This document shows, piece after piece, positions 26,131 to 35,118 of a stretch of DNA of 64,000 bases (within the stretch, counting starts at the first letter, position 1; the number at the start of each line of letters is the position of its first letter). The DNA comes from Streptomyces griseoincarnatus (GTDB lineage Bacteria > Actinomycetota > Actinomycetes > Streptomycetales > Streptomycetaceae): contig BMTH01000008.1 in the NCBI GenBank assembly GCA_014649575.1, positions 186,001-250,000 of the forward strand. Reading direction: 5' to 3'. A program made the position numbers and the translations under genes. The notes beneath the pieces are model-generated. The model made no database searches. It was not told where the DNA came from and worked only from the letters and a program-made list of their open reading frames with translations.

Positions 26131-27909
26131 TCAGGCGGCCAGTCCCGCGACGCGCAGGGCGTGCAGGACGTCCCAGTGCCGTTCCTCGGACACGCCGCGG
26201 GCGGCCGTCAGCAGCAGCGGCACCAGGCGTCCCGGGTCCGGCGCGGCCGTGCGGGCGGCGTCCTGCGGGGTGCGCATCCGGACACAGGCGTCGAGCAGGG
26301 CGCGCAGCTCGCGGTGGCGGGTGCCGTCGGCGAGGGCGAGGGCCGCGTGCCCGATCTCGGCGGCCGGGCGGACGACGCCCTGCCGCAGGATCTGCTCGCC
26401 GTCCTCCGCACGGCCTCCCGCGGTGAGCGCGTCGGAGGCGGCGACGAGACGCTCTGCGGGCAGCGTCGCCGCCGCCTCCCACAGCAGGGTCGCCCAGTCG
26501 GCGGCGAGCCCGGCCCGCTCCATCTCACCCGCGAGGAGGGGGAACCGTACGGCGGGCCAGTACGCGGCCTCGTTCAGCAGGACGTGCGCGTCGCCGCTGC
26601 GGCCCTCGCGGCGCAGGCGGGTCAGGGTCCGCACGAGGTGGGCGACCTCGCGGAGGCCCTCCGCGTCGGGCCGGCTCTCCTGGGGCCGCTCCTCGGCGTC
26701 CGTCTCGGCGGCGGCCCCGGCGAACCGCGCGCCGCGGGCGGCGGTGACGGTGACGGGCAGCTCCGGCACGGCGGCGGTCGGCTCGACGACGGGCGCCGCC
26801 CCGTCGTCCTCCACCCCGGCGAACCGGGCACCGCCGCGACGCCGCTTGCGGGACGGTGCGGGACGCGCCTCCTCGGCGGACGCGGGCGGAGGCACATGCT
26901 GCTGCGCCGCGCGCAGCTCGGGCGGGACGGGGCCGGGGGGTGCGGGATGGCCGTGGGGCCGCGGAGCGGGCGCCTGTCGGGCGGCGTGCGGGGAGGGGTG
27001 CGCCTCGGGAGGCGCGGTCGTGTGGCGGTCGGCGGCGTGCGAGGCGGGGTGGGGGTGCGGTGAGCCGGGGGCGGAGAGCCGGTGGCTCGGGTCGGCCGGA
27101 GTCGGGCCGTGACCCGAGCCGGGCGAGGCCGGACCACCCCCGTCACCGGCCGAGGACAGGCCCCGACCCCCGCGGATCGGCATGGAGCCACGCGCCGGGA
27201 CGGCCGACGACGGGCCGTGGCCAAGGTCGGCCGGAGTCGGGCCATGGCCCTGGGCGGGCGACGGCGGAGTGGGGGACGACGGTCGGCCCCGGTCGGCCGG
27301 GGCCGACTGCGCGCCCCGGGACTCGGAGGAAGCGGCGTCCGGAGTCCGGCGGGTGGCGAAGCGGCCCTGGGTGTGGGCGGGGCTCGTGGCCCGTGTGCGG
27401 TCGTCGAGGGCGGTCATCCGGGCCGTGAGCTCCGCGCAGCGGGCCGTCGCACGGCGGTGGTCGTCCTCGGCCCAGGCGAGGTCGTTGCCGAGGGCCTCCG
27501 CCTCCTCGTGGTTCGCCGCGGCGGCGAGCCGCCGTGTCAGGTCGGCGCGGCGGTCCGCCGCGTACCGCTGCTCACGGAGCATCACGTCGAGGTGGTCGCC
27601 CAGCGTCTGCCGGGCGCCGGGCCGCGCGTCGAACGCGGCCGTCGCCTCGGCGTGCAGTGAACGGGCCCGGGGCAGCTCGGCCTCGGCGGCCGCGGGGCCG
27701 TGCACGGCGGCCAGGTCCTGGAGCAGTGACTCCACCACGTCCCACGGCGGCGGTTCCCGCCCTTCGAGGCACGCCCGCATGCCCTCGGGGTCACGCTGCC
27801 AGAACACCAGGCACCAGCCCGCGTACCGGTCCAGACGCGCCAGCAGACCCCGTAGGTGGTCCGTGAACTCCCGGACAGCGTCCGGGAGTTGCTCCGCAGC
27901 CATAGCCAA
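26131..27909 (-). CDS. Large Pro/Ala-rich hypothetical protein with helical ends
   Basis: A 592-residue protein I recognise only as a Streptomyces hypothetical (such proteins are sometimes labelled UL36-like because of the Pro-rich core). The N-terminal 180 residues are helical and charged, with likely coiled coils (YRYADRRADLTRRLAAAAN, HRRATARCAELTARMTALD). Residues of about 190-370 are disordered Gly/Pro/His/Ser sequence with imperfect repeats such as GHGPTPADLGHGPSS. The C-terminal 190 residues look helical and repeat-like (HLVRTLTRLRREGRSGDAHVL, LLAGEMERAGLAADWATLLWEAA), resembling a TPR/PPR-like array. ATG start at 27909. The function is unknown; no catalytic motif is visible. Confidence 0.7.
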   Translation of the reverse strand: MAMAAEQLPDAVREFTDHLRGLLARLDRYAGWCLVFWQRDPEGMRACLEGREPPPWDVVESLLQDLAAVHGPAAAEAELPRARSLHAEATAAFDARPGARQTLGDHLDVMLREQRYAADRRADLTRRLAAAANHEEAEALGNDLAWAEDDHRRATARCAELTARMTALDDRTRATSPAHTQGRFATRRTPDAASSESRGAQSAPADRGRPSSPTPPSPAQGHGPTPADLGHGPSSAVPARGSMPIRGGRGLSSAGDGGGPASPGSGHGPTPADPSHRLSAPGSPHPHPASHAADRHTTAPPEAHPSPHAARQAPAPRPHGHPAPPGPVPPELRAAQQHVPPPASAEEARPAPSRKRRRGGARFAGVEDDGAAPVVEPTAAVPELPVTVTAARGARFAGAAAETDAEERPQESRPDAEGLREVAHLVRTLTRLRREGRSGDAHVLLNEAAYWPAVRFPLLAGEMERAGLAADWATLLWEAAATLPAERLVAASDALTAGGRAEDGEQILRQGVVRPAAEIGHAALALADGTRHRELRALLDACVRMRTPQDAARTAAPDPGRLVPLLLTAARGVSEERHWDVLHALRVAGLAA

Positions 27910-28024
27910 CTCCCGCCATTCCCGGAGTACTCGACTCCGTAGATAACACCCGGCGTGTTACGGCGAGGCTACGGAGAGTTTTCCGGCGGGGTGCGGGAGC
28001 CGCGCGCGGCGCGGTGCCGTCGCG

Positions 28025-28321
28025 CTAGGCGGCGATCGACGCGTCCGGGGCGCCCGGCACGTCCGGAACCTCCGGCGCGCAGCGGCCGATCAGCTCGTCC
28101 ATGGACAGGCCGAGCGCCCCGGCCAGCGCGGCCACGGTGAAGAACGCGGGGGTCGGCGCCCGCCCCGTCTCGATCTTGCGGAGGGTCTCCGCGGAGATGC
28201 CGGCGCTCGCGGCGACGTCGGTCATGCTGCGGGCTCCGCGCGCCTCACGCAGCAGACTGCCGAGCCGCTCGCCGCGTTCGCGCTCTTCGGGGGTCAAGGG
28301 GGTGCGCACCATGGCGCCCAT
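28025..28321 (-). CDS. XRE-family helix-turn-helix regulator
   Basis: A 98-residue protein whose central 55 residues form a Cro/CI-type HTH: LGSLLREARGARSMTDVAAS, then AGISAETLRKIETGRAPTP and ALAGALGLSMDEL. The C terminus is short and Pro/Asp-rich. Two in-frame ATGs exist at 28321 and 28312. The first is only 2 nt from a TATTAG box and would leave no leader, so the second may be the real start. It is divergent from the methionine aminopeptidase with 24 bp between the outer start codons. A shared operator there suggests that it regulates itself and the aminopeptidase. Confidence 0.85.
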   Translation of the reverse strand: MGAMVRTPLTPEERERGERLGSLLREARGARSMTDVAASAGISAETLRKIETGRAPTPAFFTVAALAGALGLSMDELIGRCAPEVPDVPGAPDASIAA

Positions 28322-28345
28322 TCTAATACCGGTATAGTAATTGGC
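28322..28345. promoter_or_regulatory. Compact divergent promoter with ATACCGGTAT palindrome
   Basis: Only 24 bp separate the outer start codons of the XRE regulator and the aminopeptidase genes. The perfect palindrome ATACCGGTAT lies in its centre. On the plus strand TATAGT (28333-28338) matches a -10 box 7 nt before the ATG at 28346, which predicts a leaderless mRNA. On the minus strand TATTAG sits just before the regulator ATGs. One dimer bound to the palindrome would cover both -10 boxes. Confidence 0.6.
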
Positions 28346-29116
28346 ATGGTGGAGCTGAAGACCGACGCATCGATCGATGCCATGTACGACACGGGCCAGG
28401 TCGTGGCCCAGGCGCTGACGGCCGTGCGGAAGGCCGCCGACGTGGGCGTCTCCCTTCTGGAGCTGGACGAGGTGGCGAGGGAGGTGCTGAACGCGGCCGG
28501 TGCGACGTCGCCGTTCCTGGGGTACCGGCCCACCTTCGCGCCGACCCCGTTCCCCGCCGTGATCTGCGCTTCGGTGAACGACGCGATCGTGCACGGCATC
28601 CCGTCCCGGTACCGGCTGCGCGACGGGGACCTCGTGTCCGTCGACTGCGGCGCCCAACGGGGCGGCTGGGCGGGCGACTCGGCGATCAGCTTCGTCGTGG
28701 GCACGGCGCGCCCGGCGGACACGCGGCTGATCGGGACGGCCGAGCGGGCCCTCGCGGCGGGCATCGAGGCGGCCGTGGTGGGCAATCGGATGGGCGACAT
28801 CGCGCACGCCATCGGCACGGTGTGCCGCGGGGCGGGCTACGGAATCATGGAGGACTACGGGGGCCACGGCATCGGCCGCCGCATGCACGAGGATCCGCCG
28901 GTGCCCAACGAGGGCCGTCCGGGACGCGGGATGCCGCTGCGGCACGGCATGGTCCTGGCGATCGAGCCGATGCTGATCGCCGGCGGCGGCGACGCCTACC
29001 GCACGGACCCGGACGGCTGGACCCTCCGCACCACGGACGGCTCCCGCGCGGCCCACACGGAACACACGGTCGCGATCACCGAGGCGGGGCCGCGGGTGCT
29101 CACGGCGCGGGACTGA
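28346..29116 (+). CDS. map: Type I methionyl aminopeptidase
   Basis: A 256-residue metallopeptidase that removes the initiator Met from new proteins. All five metal ligands are present: Asp100 (SVDCG), Asp111 (AGDSA), His174 (GGHGIG), Glu207 (IEPML) and Glu239 (HTEHTV), with catalytic His83 in VHGIP. The length fits the short bacterial type I form. No ribosome site precedes the ATG at 28346, in keeping with a leaderless transcript. Streptomyces usually have a housekeeping copy beside the ribosomal protein genes, so this one, paired with an XRE regulator, is probably an accessory paralogue. It is followed by a hairpin terminator. Confidence 0.92.
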   Translation: MVELKTDASIDAMYDTGQVVAQALTAVRKAADVGVSLLELDEVAREVLNAAGATSPFLGYRPTFAPTPFPAVICASVNDAIVHGIPSRYRLRDGDLVSVDCGAQRGGWAGDSAISFVVGTARPADTRLIGTAERALAAGIEAAVVGNRMGDIAHAIGTVCRGAGYGIMEDYGGHGIGRRMHEDPPVPNEGRPGRGMPLRHGMVLAIEPMLIAGGGDAYRTDPDGWTLRTTDGSRAAHTEHTVAITEAGPRVLTARD

Positions 29117-29128
29117 GAAGCGGTGGGG

Positions 29129-29166
29129 GCGGGCACGCCCAGGTCCGCGAACCTGGACATGCCCGC
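29129..29166 (+). terminator. Hairpin after the methionine aminopeptidase gene
   Basis: GCGGGCA (29129-29135) pairs with TGCCCGC (29160-29166), and CCAGGT pairs with ACCTGG inside it, with two mismatches between the blocks and a 6-nt loop. It starts 12 nt after the map stop codon. Confidence 0.55.
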
Positions 29167-29249
29167 TCAGACCGAACGTGTCATCGTGGGCATGAGCGCG
29201 CCTCGACCGGGTTACCCGGGCCCGGCACGTCGACCCAGCGAAGGAACGG

Positions 29250-31796
29250 ATGACGATGACGAATGGTTTCGTCGGCCCGGAGGGTGACCCGTTCGCAGAA
29301 TTCCTCGCCCGCTTCTTCGGCGGGCAGCGCCCCCGCCAGATCGACATCGGCAGGCTTCTGAGCCAGCCCGCGCGTGAACTCGTACGCGGCGCCGCCCAGT
29401 ACGCGGCCGAGCACGGCAGCCGTGACCTGGACACCCAGCATCTGCTGCGGGCCGCGCTGTCCGCCGAGCCGACCCGGAGTCTGCTCAGCCGCGCGGGCGC
29501 GGACCCGGACTCGCTGGCGTCACAGATCGACGACCGGTCGGGGCCCGTGCAGCACCCGCCCGGCGAGGTGCCCCCGCCGACCTCGCTGTCCCTGACGCCC
29601 GCCGTGAAACGGGCGCTGCTGGACGCGCACGAGATGGCCCGGGCGAGCGGCGCCGGTTACATCGGCCCGGAGCACGTGCTCAGCGCCCTCGCCGCGAACC
29701 CGGACTCGGCGGCGGGGCACATCCTGAACGCGGCGAGCTTCGCCCCGTCCGGCCCGCCCGAGGCGCCGGAGGCCCAGCAGCCGCGCCAGGAGCGTCCCCG
29801 GCCGTCGACGGGCACCCCGACCCTGGACAAGTACGGCCGTGATCTGACCGCGCTGGCCCGCGAGGGCCGCATCGACCCGGTGATCGGGCGGGACACGGAG
29901 ATCGAGCAGACCGTCGAGGTGCTGTCCCGCCGCGGCAAGAACAACCCCGTGCTGATCGGCGACGCGGGCGTCGGCAAGACCGCCGTGGTGGAGGGGCTGG
30001 CGCAGCGGATCGCCGAGGGGGACGTGCCCGACATCCTGCTCGGCCGCCGCGTGGTCGCCCTGGACCTGACCGGCATCGTCGCCGGCACCCGCTACCGGGG
30101 CGACTTCGAGGAGCGGATGAACAACCTCGTCGACGAGATCCGCGCCCACTCCGACCAGCTGATCGTGTTCATCGACGAACTGCACACCGTCGTGGGCGCG
30201 GGAGGCGGCGGCGAGGGCGGCTCGATGGACGCCGGCAACATCCTCAAGCCGGCCCTGGCGCGCGGCGAGCTGAACATCGTCGGCGCGACGACCCTGGAGG
30301 AGTACCGGCGGATCGAGAAGGACGCGGCCCTGGCGCGCCGCTTCCAGCCCATCATGGTGCCGGAGCCGACGCCCGCGGACGCGATCGAGATCCTGCGCGG
30401 TCTGCGTGACCGCTACGAGGCGCACCACCAGGTCCGCTACACCGACGAGGCGCTGGTGGCGGCCGTGGAGCTGTCCGACCGCTACCTCAGCGACCGCAGG
30501 CTGCCGGACAAGGCCATCGACCTGATCGACCAGGCGGGTGCCCGGGTGCGGCTGCGGGCGCGCACCAAGGGCACCGACGTCCGCGCGATGGAGCGTGAGG
30601 TCGATCAGCTGACCTGCGACAAGGACCAGGCGGTCGCGGACGAGCAGTACGAGCAGGCCATGCAGCTGCGCGACCGCATCACCGAGCTGAAGGAGCGCAT
30701 CGCGCGGGCCGGCGGCGAGGACGAGGTCGACGAGGGCCAGAGCCTGTGGGTGGACGCCGAGGCGATCGCCGAGGTGGTGGCCCGGCAGACGGGCATCCCG
30801 GTCAGCCGGCTCACCGAGGAGGAGAAGGACCGCCTGCTGGGCCTGGAGCAGCACCTGCATCAGCGGGTGGTGGGCCAGGAGGAGGCCGTACGGGTCGTCT
30901 CGGACGCCGTGCTCCGCTCCCGCGCGGGTCTCTCCAGCCCGGACCGGCCGATCGGCAGCTTCCTGTTCCTCGGCCCGACGGGCGTCGGCAAGACGGAGCT
31001 GGCGCGGGCGCTCGCCGAGGCGCTGTTCGGCAGCGAGGACCGGATGGTGCGCCTCGACATGAGCGAGTACCAGGAACGGCACACGGTGAGCCGTCTGGTG
31101 GGCGCCCCGCCCGGCTACGTGGGCCACGAGGAGGCCGGCCAGCTCACCGAGGTGGTGCGCCGGCACCCGTACTCGCTGCTGCTGCTCGACGAGGTGGAGA
31201 AGGCGCACCCGGACGTCTTCAACATCCTGCTGCAGGTGCTGGACGACGGCCGGCTGACCGACTCGCAGGGCCGCACGGTGGACTTCACCAACAGCGTGAT
31301 CGTGATGACCAGCAACCTCGGTTCCGAGGCCATCACCCGGCGCGGCGCGACCCTGGGCTTCGCCACGGGCGGCGCGGAGGCCGACGAGGAGGCGCGGCGG
31401 GAGCAGATCCTGCGGCCGCTGCGGGAGCACTTCCGGCCCGAGTTCCTCAACCGGATCGACGAGATCGTGGTGTTCCGCCAGCTCACCCGCGACGAGCTGC
31501 GGCAAATCACCGACCTGCTGCTGGAGAGCACCCGTCGCCGTCTGAAGGGGCAGGACATCACCGCCGACTTCACCGACGCGGCCGTGGACTGGCTCGCCGA
31601 GCGGGGCTACGAACCGGAGTACGGCGCACGGCCGTTGCGACGCACCATCCAGCGGGAGGTCGACAACCAGCTGTCCAGGCTGCTGCTGGACGGCCGTGTG
31701 AGGGAGGGCGGCCGGGTGACGGTGGACGCGCAGGACGGCCGCCTGGTCTTCCGCACGCAGGAGACGCCCGCGCCGGAGTCGCCACCGGAGCAGTGA
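29250..31796 (+). CDS. ClpC-like Hsp100 ATPase (Clp protease ATP-binding subunit)
   Basis: An 848-residue AAA+ unfoldase. Residues of about 25-165 hold two Clp-N repeats (ARELVRGAAQYAAEHG, LDTQHLLRAAL, GYIGPEHVLSAL). D1 has Walker A GDAGVGKT and Walker B LIVFIDELH. A UVR motif (DEQYEQAMQLRDRITELKERI-like) lies between the domains and marks a ClpC rather than ClpB type. D2 has GPTGVGKT, LLLLDEVEKAHPD, sensor MTSNLGS and the EYGARPLRR C-terminal domain. It should feed substrates to ClpP or disaggregate proteins. A GAAGGA site is 4 nt from the first ATG (29250) and 10 nt from a second one (29256), so the true start may be 29256. The N-terminal extension FVGPEGDPFAEFLARFFGG is unlike housekeeping ClpC and suggests a paralogue. 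Confidence 0.92.
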   Translation: MTMTNGFVGPEGDPFAEFLARFFGGQRPRQIDIGRLLSQPARELVRGAAQYAAEHGSRDLDTQHLLRAALSAEPTRSLLSRAGADPDSLASQIDDRSGPVQHPPGEVPPPTSLSLTPAVKRALLDAHEMARASGAGYIGPEHVLSALAANPDSAAGHILNAASFAPSGPPEAPEAQQPRQERPRPSTGTPTLDKYGRDLTALAREGRIDPVIGRDTEIEQTVEVLSRRGKNNPVLIGDAGVGKTAVVEGLAQRIAEGDVPDILLGRRVVALDLTGIVAGTRYRGDFEERMNNLVDEIRAHSDQLIVFIDELHTVVGAGGGGEGGSMDAGNILKPALARGELNIVGATTLEEYRRIEKDAALARRFQPIMVPEPTPADAIEILRGLRDRYEAHHQVRYTDEALVAAVELSDRYLSDRRLPDKAIDLIDQAGARVRLRARTKGTDVRAMEREVDQLTCDKDQAVADEQYEQAMQLRDRITELKERIARAGGEDEVDEGQSLWVDAEAIAEVVARQTGIPVSRLTEEEKDRLLGLEQHLHQRVVGQEEAVRVVSDAVLRSRAGLSSPDRPIGSFLFLGPTGVGKTELARALAEALFGSEDRMVRLDMSEYQERHTVSRLVGAPPGYVGHEEAGQLTEVVRRHPYSLLLLDEVEKAHPDVFNILLQVLDDGRLTDSQGRTVDFTNSVIVMTSNLGSEAITRRGATLGFATGGAEADEEARREQILRPLREHFRPEFLNRIDEIVVFRQLTRDELRQITDLLLESTRRRLKGQDITADFTDAAVDWLAERGYEPEYGARPLRRTIQREVDNQLSRLLLDGRVREGGRVTVDAQDGRLVFRTQETPAPESPPEQ

Positions 31797-31805
31797 CGTC
31801 CGTAC

Positions 31806-31851
31806 AGCCGTCGGCCCGCCCCCCTCACGTGAGGGGGGCGGGCCGACGGCT
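31806..31851. terminator. 46-bp perfect palindrome, bidirectional terminator
   Basis: Bases 31806-31828 and 31829-31851 are exact reverse complements (23-bp arms, no spacer; core CCCCTCACGTGAGGGG). It lies 10 nt after the clpC-like stop and 21 nt before the convergent gamma-glutamyltransferase stop. This is a very strong hairpin on either strand. Confidence 0.85.
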
Positions 31852-31871
31852 GTGAGGGCCGTGAGGGGCCT

Positions 31872-33689
31872 CTATCGCCTGGGGTGGACGACCATCGCCG
31901 AGCCGCCGCCCCGGCGGACCTTCTCCGCCGCCGCGAGCCAGGCGCCGCCCGGGAGCCGCTGCACGGCGGTGGCCGCGCCGATCTCCGGGTTCTCCCGGAA
32001 GGAGTGTCCGATCGCCTCCAGCCGCTGCCTCAGCCCGCTGTCGTACAGGCCGGGTTCGAGTTCGGTCTGCGCGGCGTTGCGCTGGCTGGCGCGGGGTGCG
32101 GCGATCGCGTCGACGAGGGGCAGGCCGCGGTCGAGGAAGTTGGTCAGGGTCTGCAGCACGGTGGTGATGATGGTCGCGCCGCCGGGCGAGCCGAGCGCCA
32201 CCACCGGGCGGTCGTGCCGGTCGAGCACGATCGTCGGTGCCATGGACGAGCGGGGCCGCTTGCCGGGACCGGGCAGGTTCGGGTCGTGGACGGCCGGGTT
32301 GGCCGGGGCGAAGGAGAAGTCCGTCAGCTCGTTGTTGAGCAGGAACCCGCGTCCGGGCACGGTGATGGCGCTGCCGCCGGTCTGCTCGATGGTGAGCGTG
32401 TAGGAGACGACGTTGCCCCACCGGTCGGCGGTGGTGAGATGTGTGGTGCTCTCACCCTCGTACGTCGTCGGCGCGGCCGTACCGCCCGCGGCGCACGGCG
32501 CCGGACGGCGGGGGTCGCCGGGGGCGACGGGGCTGGTGAGGACGGCGTCGTCCTTGATCAGGCAGGCGCGGGAGTCCGCGAACCGCTGCGACAGCAGCTC
32601 CTTCGCCGGTACGTCCTCGAAGGCGGGGTCGCCGACCCAGCGGCCCCGGTCGGCGAACGCGATGCGGCTCGCCTCGATGAAGCGGTGCAGGTGGCGCACG
32701 TCGCTCGCCTTGGACAGGTCGGTGCGCTCCAGGATGTTGAGCGCCTCCCCGACCGTCGTGCCGCCGGAGGACGAGGGCGCCATGGAGTAGACGCCGAGAC
32801 CGCGGTAGGAGGTCTTCGACGGCGCCTGGAGCTTCGTGCGGTAGGTCGCGAGGTCGCGCCGGGTCAGGTCGCCGGGGCGTGCGTTCCAGCCGGACGCCGG
32901 ATCCACGGGCGGCTTGTTGACCGTGCTCACGATGTCGCGGGCGATGTCACCCCGGTACAGGGCGTCGACGCCCTTGCGGCTCAGCTCGCGGTAGGTGCGG
33001 GCCAGGTCGGGGTTCTTGAAGGTGGAGCCGACGGCGGGGAGTTCGCCGCCCGGCAGGAACAGCTCGGCGGTGTCGGGGAAGTGCCGGAAGCGGGTCTCGT
33101 TGGCGGCGGTCTGCGCGCGGAAGGTCTCGTCGACGGTGAAGCCGTCGCGGGCGAGGCGTTCGGCGGGCCGGAGGACCGTAGCGAGGCTTCTCTTGCCCCA
33201 TCTGTCGAGCGCGCGCTGCCAGGTGGCGGGGGTGCCGGGCGTGCCGACGGACAGTCCGCTGCTGACCGCCTCGGCGAACGGGATCGGCGCGCCGTTCTCC
33301 AGGAAGAGGCCGGAGTCGGCGGTGAGCGGGGCGGTCTCGCGGCCGTCGAGGGTGTGCACGGAGCGGGACCGGGCGTCGTAGTGGACGAAGTAGCCGCCTC
33401 CGCCGATACCGGCCGAGTAGGGCTCGGTGACGCCGAGCGCGGCGGCCGTGGCCACGGCGGCGTCGACGGCGTTGCCGCCCTTGCGCAGCACCTCGATGCC
33501 GGCGGCGGTCGCGTCGGGGTCGACGCTGGAGACGGCGCCGCCGTGGCCGACGGCCACCGGCGCCTTGGACACCGGACGGGAGTGAGGGGCATGTTCGTCG
33601 TGGGGGGTCGGCGGCGCGGCCGCTCCCACCGAGACGACCGCGGTGGTGACCGCGAGGACCGCGAATTTCCGTGCGACAGGGCGACGCAT
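31872..33689 (-). CDS. ggt: Secreted gamma-glutamyltransferase
   Basis: A 605-residue enzyme that cleaves glutathione and other gamma-glutamyl amides outside the cell. The ATG at 33689 has GGAGG 5 nt upstream and is preferred to a GTG two codons earlier. The N terminus is a signal peptide (KFAVLAVTTAVVSVGAAA). GGNAVDAAVATAAALGVTEPYSAGIGGGG-type large-subunit motifs follow. Autoprocessing is expected before Thr415 in GESTTHLTTADRWGN, which becomes the N-terminal nucleophile of the small subunit. GSPGGATIITTVLQ and RPRSSMAPTIV complete the pattern. It is a separate lineage from the unsecreted family member at 11977-13806. Confidence 0.93.
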   Translation of the reverse strand: MRRPVARKFAVLAVTTAVVSVGAAAPPTPHDEHAPHSRPVSKAPVAVGHGGAVSSVDPDATAAGIEVLRKGGNAVDAAVATAAALGVTEPYSAGIGGGGYFVHYDARSRSVHTLDGRETAPLTADSGLFLENGAPIPFAEAVSSGLSVGTPGTPATWQRALDRWGKRSLATVLRPAERLARDGFTVDETFRAQTAANETRFRHFPDTAELFLPGGELPAVGSTFKNPDLARTYRELSRKGVDALYRGDIARDIVSTVNKPPVDPASGWNARPGDLTRRDLATYRTKLQAPSKTSYRGLGVYSMAPSSSGGTTVGEALNILERTDLSKASDVRHLHRFIEASRIAFADRGRWVGDPAFEDVPAKELLSQRFADSRACLIKDDAVLTSPVAPGDPRRPAPCAAGGTAAPTTYEGESTTHLTTADRWGNVVSYTLTIEQTGGSAITVPGRGFLLNNELTDFSFAPANPAVHDPNLPGPGKRPRSSMAPTIVLDRHDRPVVALGSPGGATIITTVLQTLTNFLDRGLPLVDAIAAPRASQRNAAQTELEPGLYDSGLRQRLEAIGHSFRENPEIGAATAVQRLPGGAWLAAAEKVRRGGGSAMVVHPRR

Positions 33690-33843
33690 CCGCACCTCCA
33701 GTAAAGGGCCGTCCGGGCAGCTTAGTTCGCCGCCATGCCCGCGTCAGGGAGGCCGTACGGGCGTGCCGCCGTGCGCTGTCGGGGCGTCCGCCCGCCCGGG
33801 GCGTCGAACACGGGTGCGCTCGGGACCGCTACCATGCGCGCCC

Positions 33844-34620
33844 ATGAATGACGACGTGCGCAACATCGTGCTGGGCCTGGTGGCCGCGGGCATCAGCGCC
33901 AGCCTGGGCTGGATCGCCCGTACGTACCTCTGGAAGCGCAAGCTCCGGCGCAAGCAGGCCTTCTTCGGACTTCCCGACAACTCCGAGTCGTTGCTCGTCG
34001 TCAACCGCGACCCGGCGACGGCCGAACCGGCGGTGCACCGCTTCGACGTGTTCGCGCTGCTCGAACTGTCCGCGCTGGTCAAGGACTGCGGGGCGCACGT
34101 CCAGGTGGTCACTCAGGACGCGGCGCACCAGGGGTTCGGCGAGCGGACCGAGTTCTGCGTGGGCGGGCCGGGGTCGAACCGGCGGATGGTCGCCCACATG
34201 GCGGCCATGCTGCCCGGGGTGCGGGTCAACATCGACCCGGAGCCGGGTCCGGACCGCGGCGCCTTCCGCATAGGCGCCGACCTGTACCGCATGGAGCCGG
34301 GCATCACCGAGTACGTGCTGCTGGCGCGGCTGACGGCGGGTGAACGGCGGGAGACGCGGCCGGTGTTCCTGTTCTGCGGGCAGCGGGCGATCACCAACCA
34401 GGCGGCGACGCGTTACCTCGCCCGCCACCACGAGCGGCTGGCCCGCAAGTACGGGTCGGGCTCGTTCGTACTGCTGCTGAAGGTCGTCAACTCGCAGGCG
34501 TACGGCCCGGACGTGGTGGAACTGGTCGCGGACGTCACCAAGCCGGCACAGAGCCCGCTGCCCGCACCTTCTGAGCCGACGGCGCCGAAGACGCAGAAGA
34601 AGTCGCACCGGGCGGACTGA
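33844..34620 (+). CDS. Membrane-anchored conserved hypothetical protein
   Basis: A 258-residue protein starting at the ATG at 33844. Residues of about 6-30 (IVLGLVAAGISASLGWIART) form one membrane helix followed by a very basic WKRKLRRKQ stop-transfer segment. The remainder is a soluble alpha/beta domain (SLLVVNRDPATAEPAVHRFDV, VRVNIDPEPGPDRGAFRI, RPVFLFCGQRAITNQAATR, FVLLLKVVNSQAYGPDVVEL) that I recall from Streptomyces hypotheticals with no assigned role. The C terminus is Lys/Pro-rich. It is divergent from ggt. No enzymatic motif is obvious. Confidence 0.75.
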   Translation: MNDDVRNIVLGLVAAGISASLGWIARTYLWKRKLRRKQAFFGLPDNSESLLVVNRDPATAEPAVHRFDVFALLELSALVKDCGAHVQVVTQDAAHQGFGERTEFCVGGPGSNRRMVAHMAAMLPGVRVNIDPEPGPDRGAFRIGADLYRMEPGITEYVLLARLTAGERRETRPVFLFCGQRAITNQAATRYLARHHERLARKYGSGSFVLLLKVVNSQAYGPDVVELVADVTKPAQSPLPAPSEPTAPKTQKKSHRAD

Positions 34621-35118
34621 AGGACCCTCCCCCACGGGTCGCCCTGCGGGTGGGCTGCACGTCCGTCGGGCGGGTCCGGTCCGGCGCCCCGTGGGCCTCA
34701 CGTCCGCGCATCCGGAGGCGTCGCTCCGGAACAATAGCGGCCCCTGGAGGGGGCTGGGCGGCACCACCCGTCCGGCGCGCAGCTGACCTTCTCCTCACCT
34801 GCGGGCGACCGTGGCTCGGCCGCTGCCGCCGGGAGCAGTGATCTCCGGCTGCCGCCGGACGGGACCGGCCTGTGTGATCCGCCGCCCCGGCTGGGCGGGC
34901 GGTCCCGTCCCGGCGGCGTCCCCGCTTACGCCGCGAAGTCTCCTCCTCCACCGGGACGGAGGAAACATCGTAGTCGAGGTCCGGGCGGACGGGTTTCCGT
35001 ACGTCATGGTGACCGCCGCAACGTATCCGGGCAAGATCGCCAGGACGGAGCGACACGCACTTTCCGGGCATAAGCCGTATTTATAGCGGGTGATGGGGCG
35101 CGCGCGGGGGCGCGCACC
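34621..35118. other. Intergenic region without a recognised gene
   Basis: This 498-bp region lies between convergent genes. A plus-strand frame ending at 35086 (about 91 codons) has no ribosome site or family resemblance, although its last 45 codons are less GC-rich in composition than the surroundings. Nothing firm is called. Confidence 0.3.

Noticed and set aside
34811..35086. A 91-codon plus-strand frame in the gap after the membrane-anchored hypothetical gene
   Set aside because: No ribosome site, no family resemblance and a first half with shadow-like composition; left as an intergenic note.
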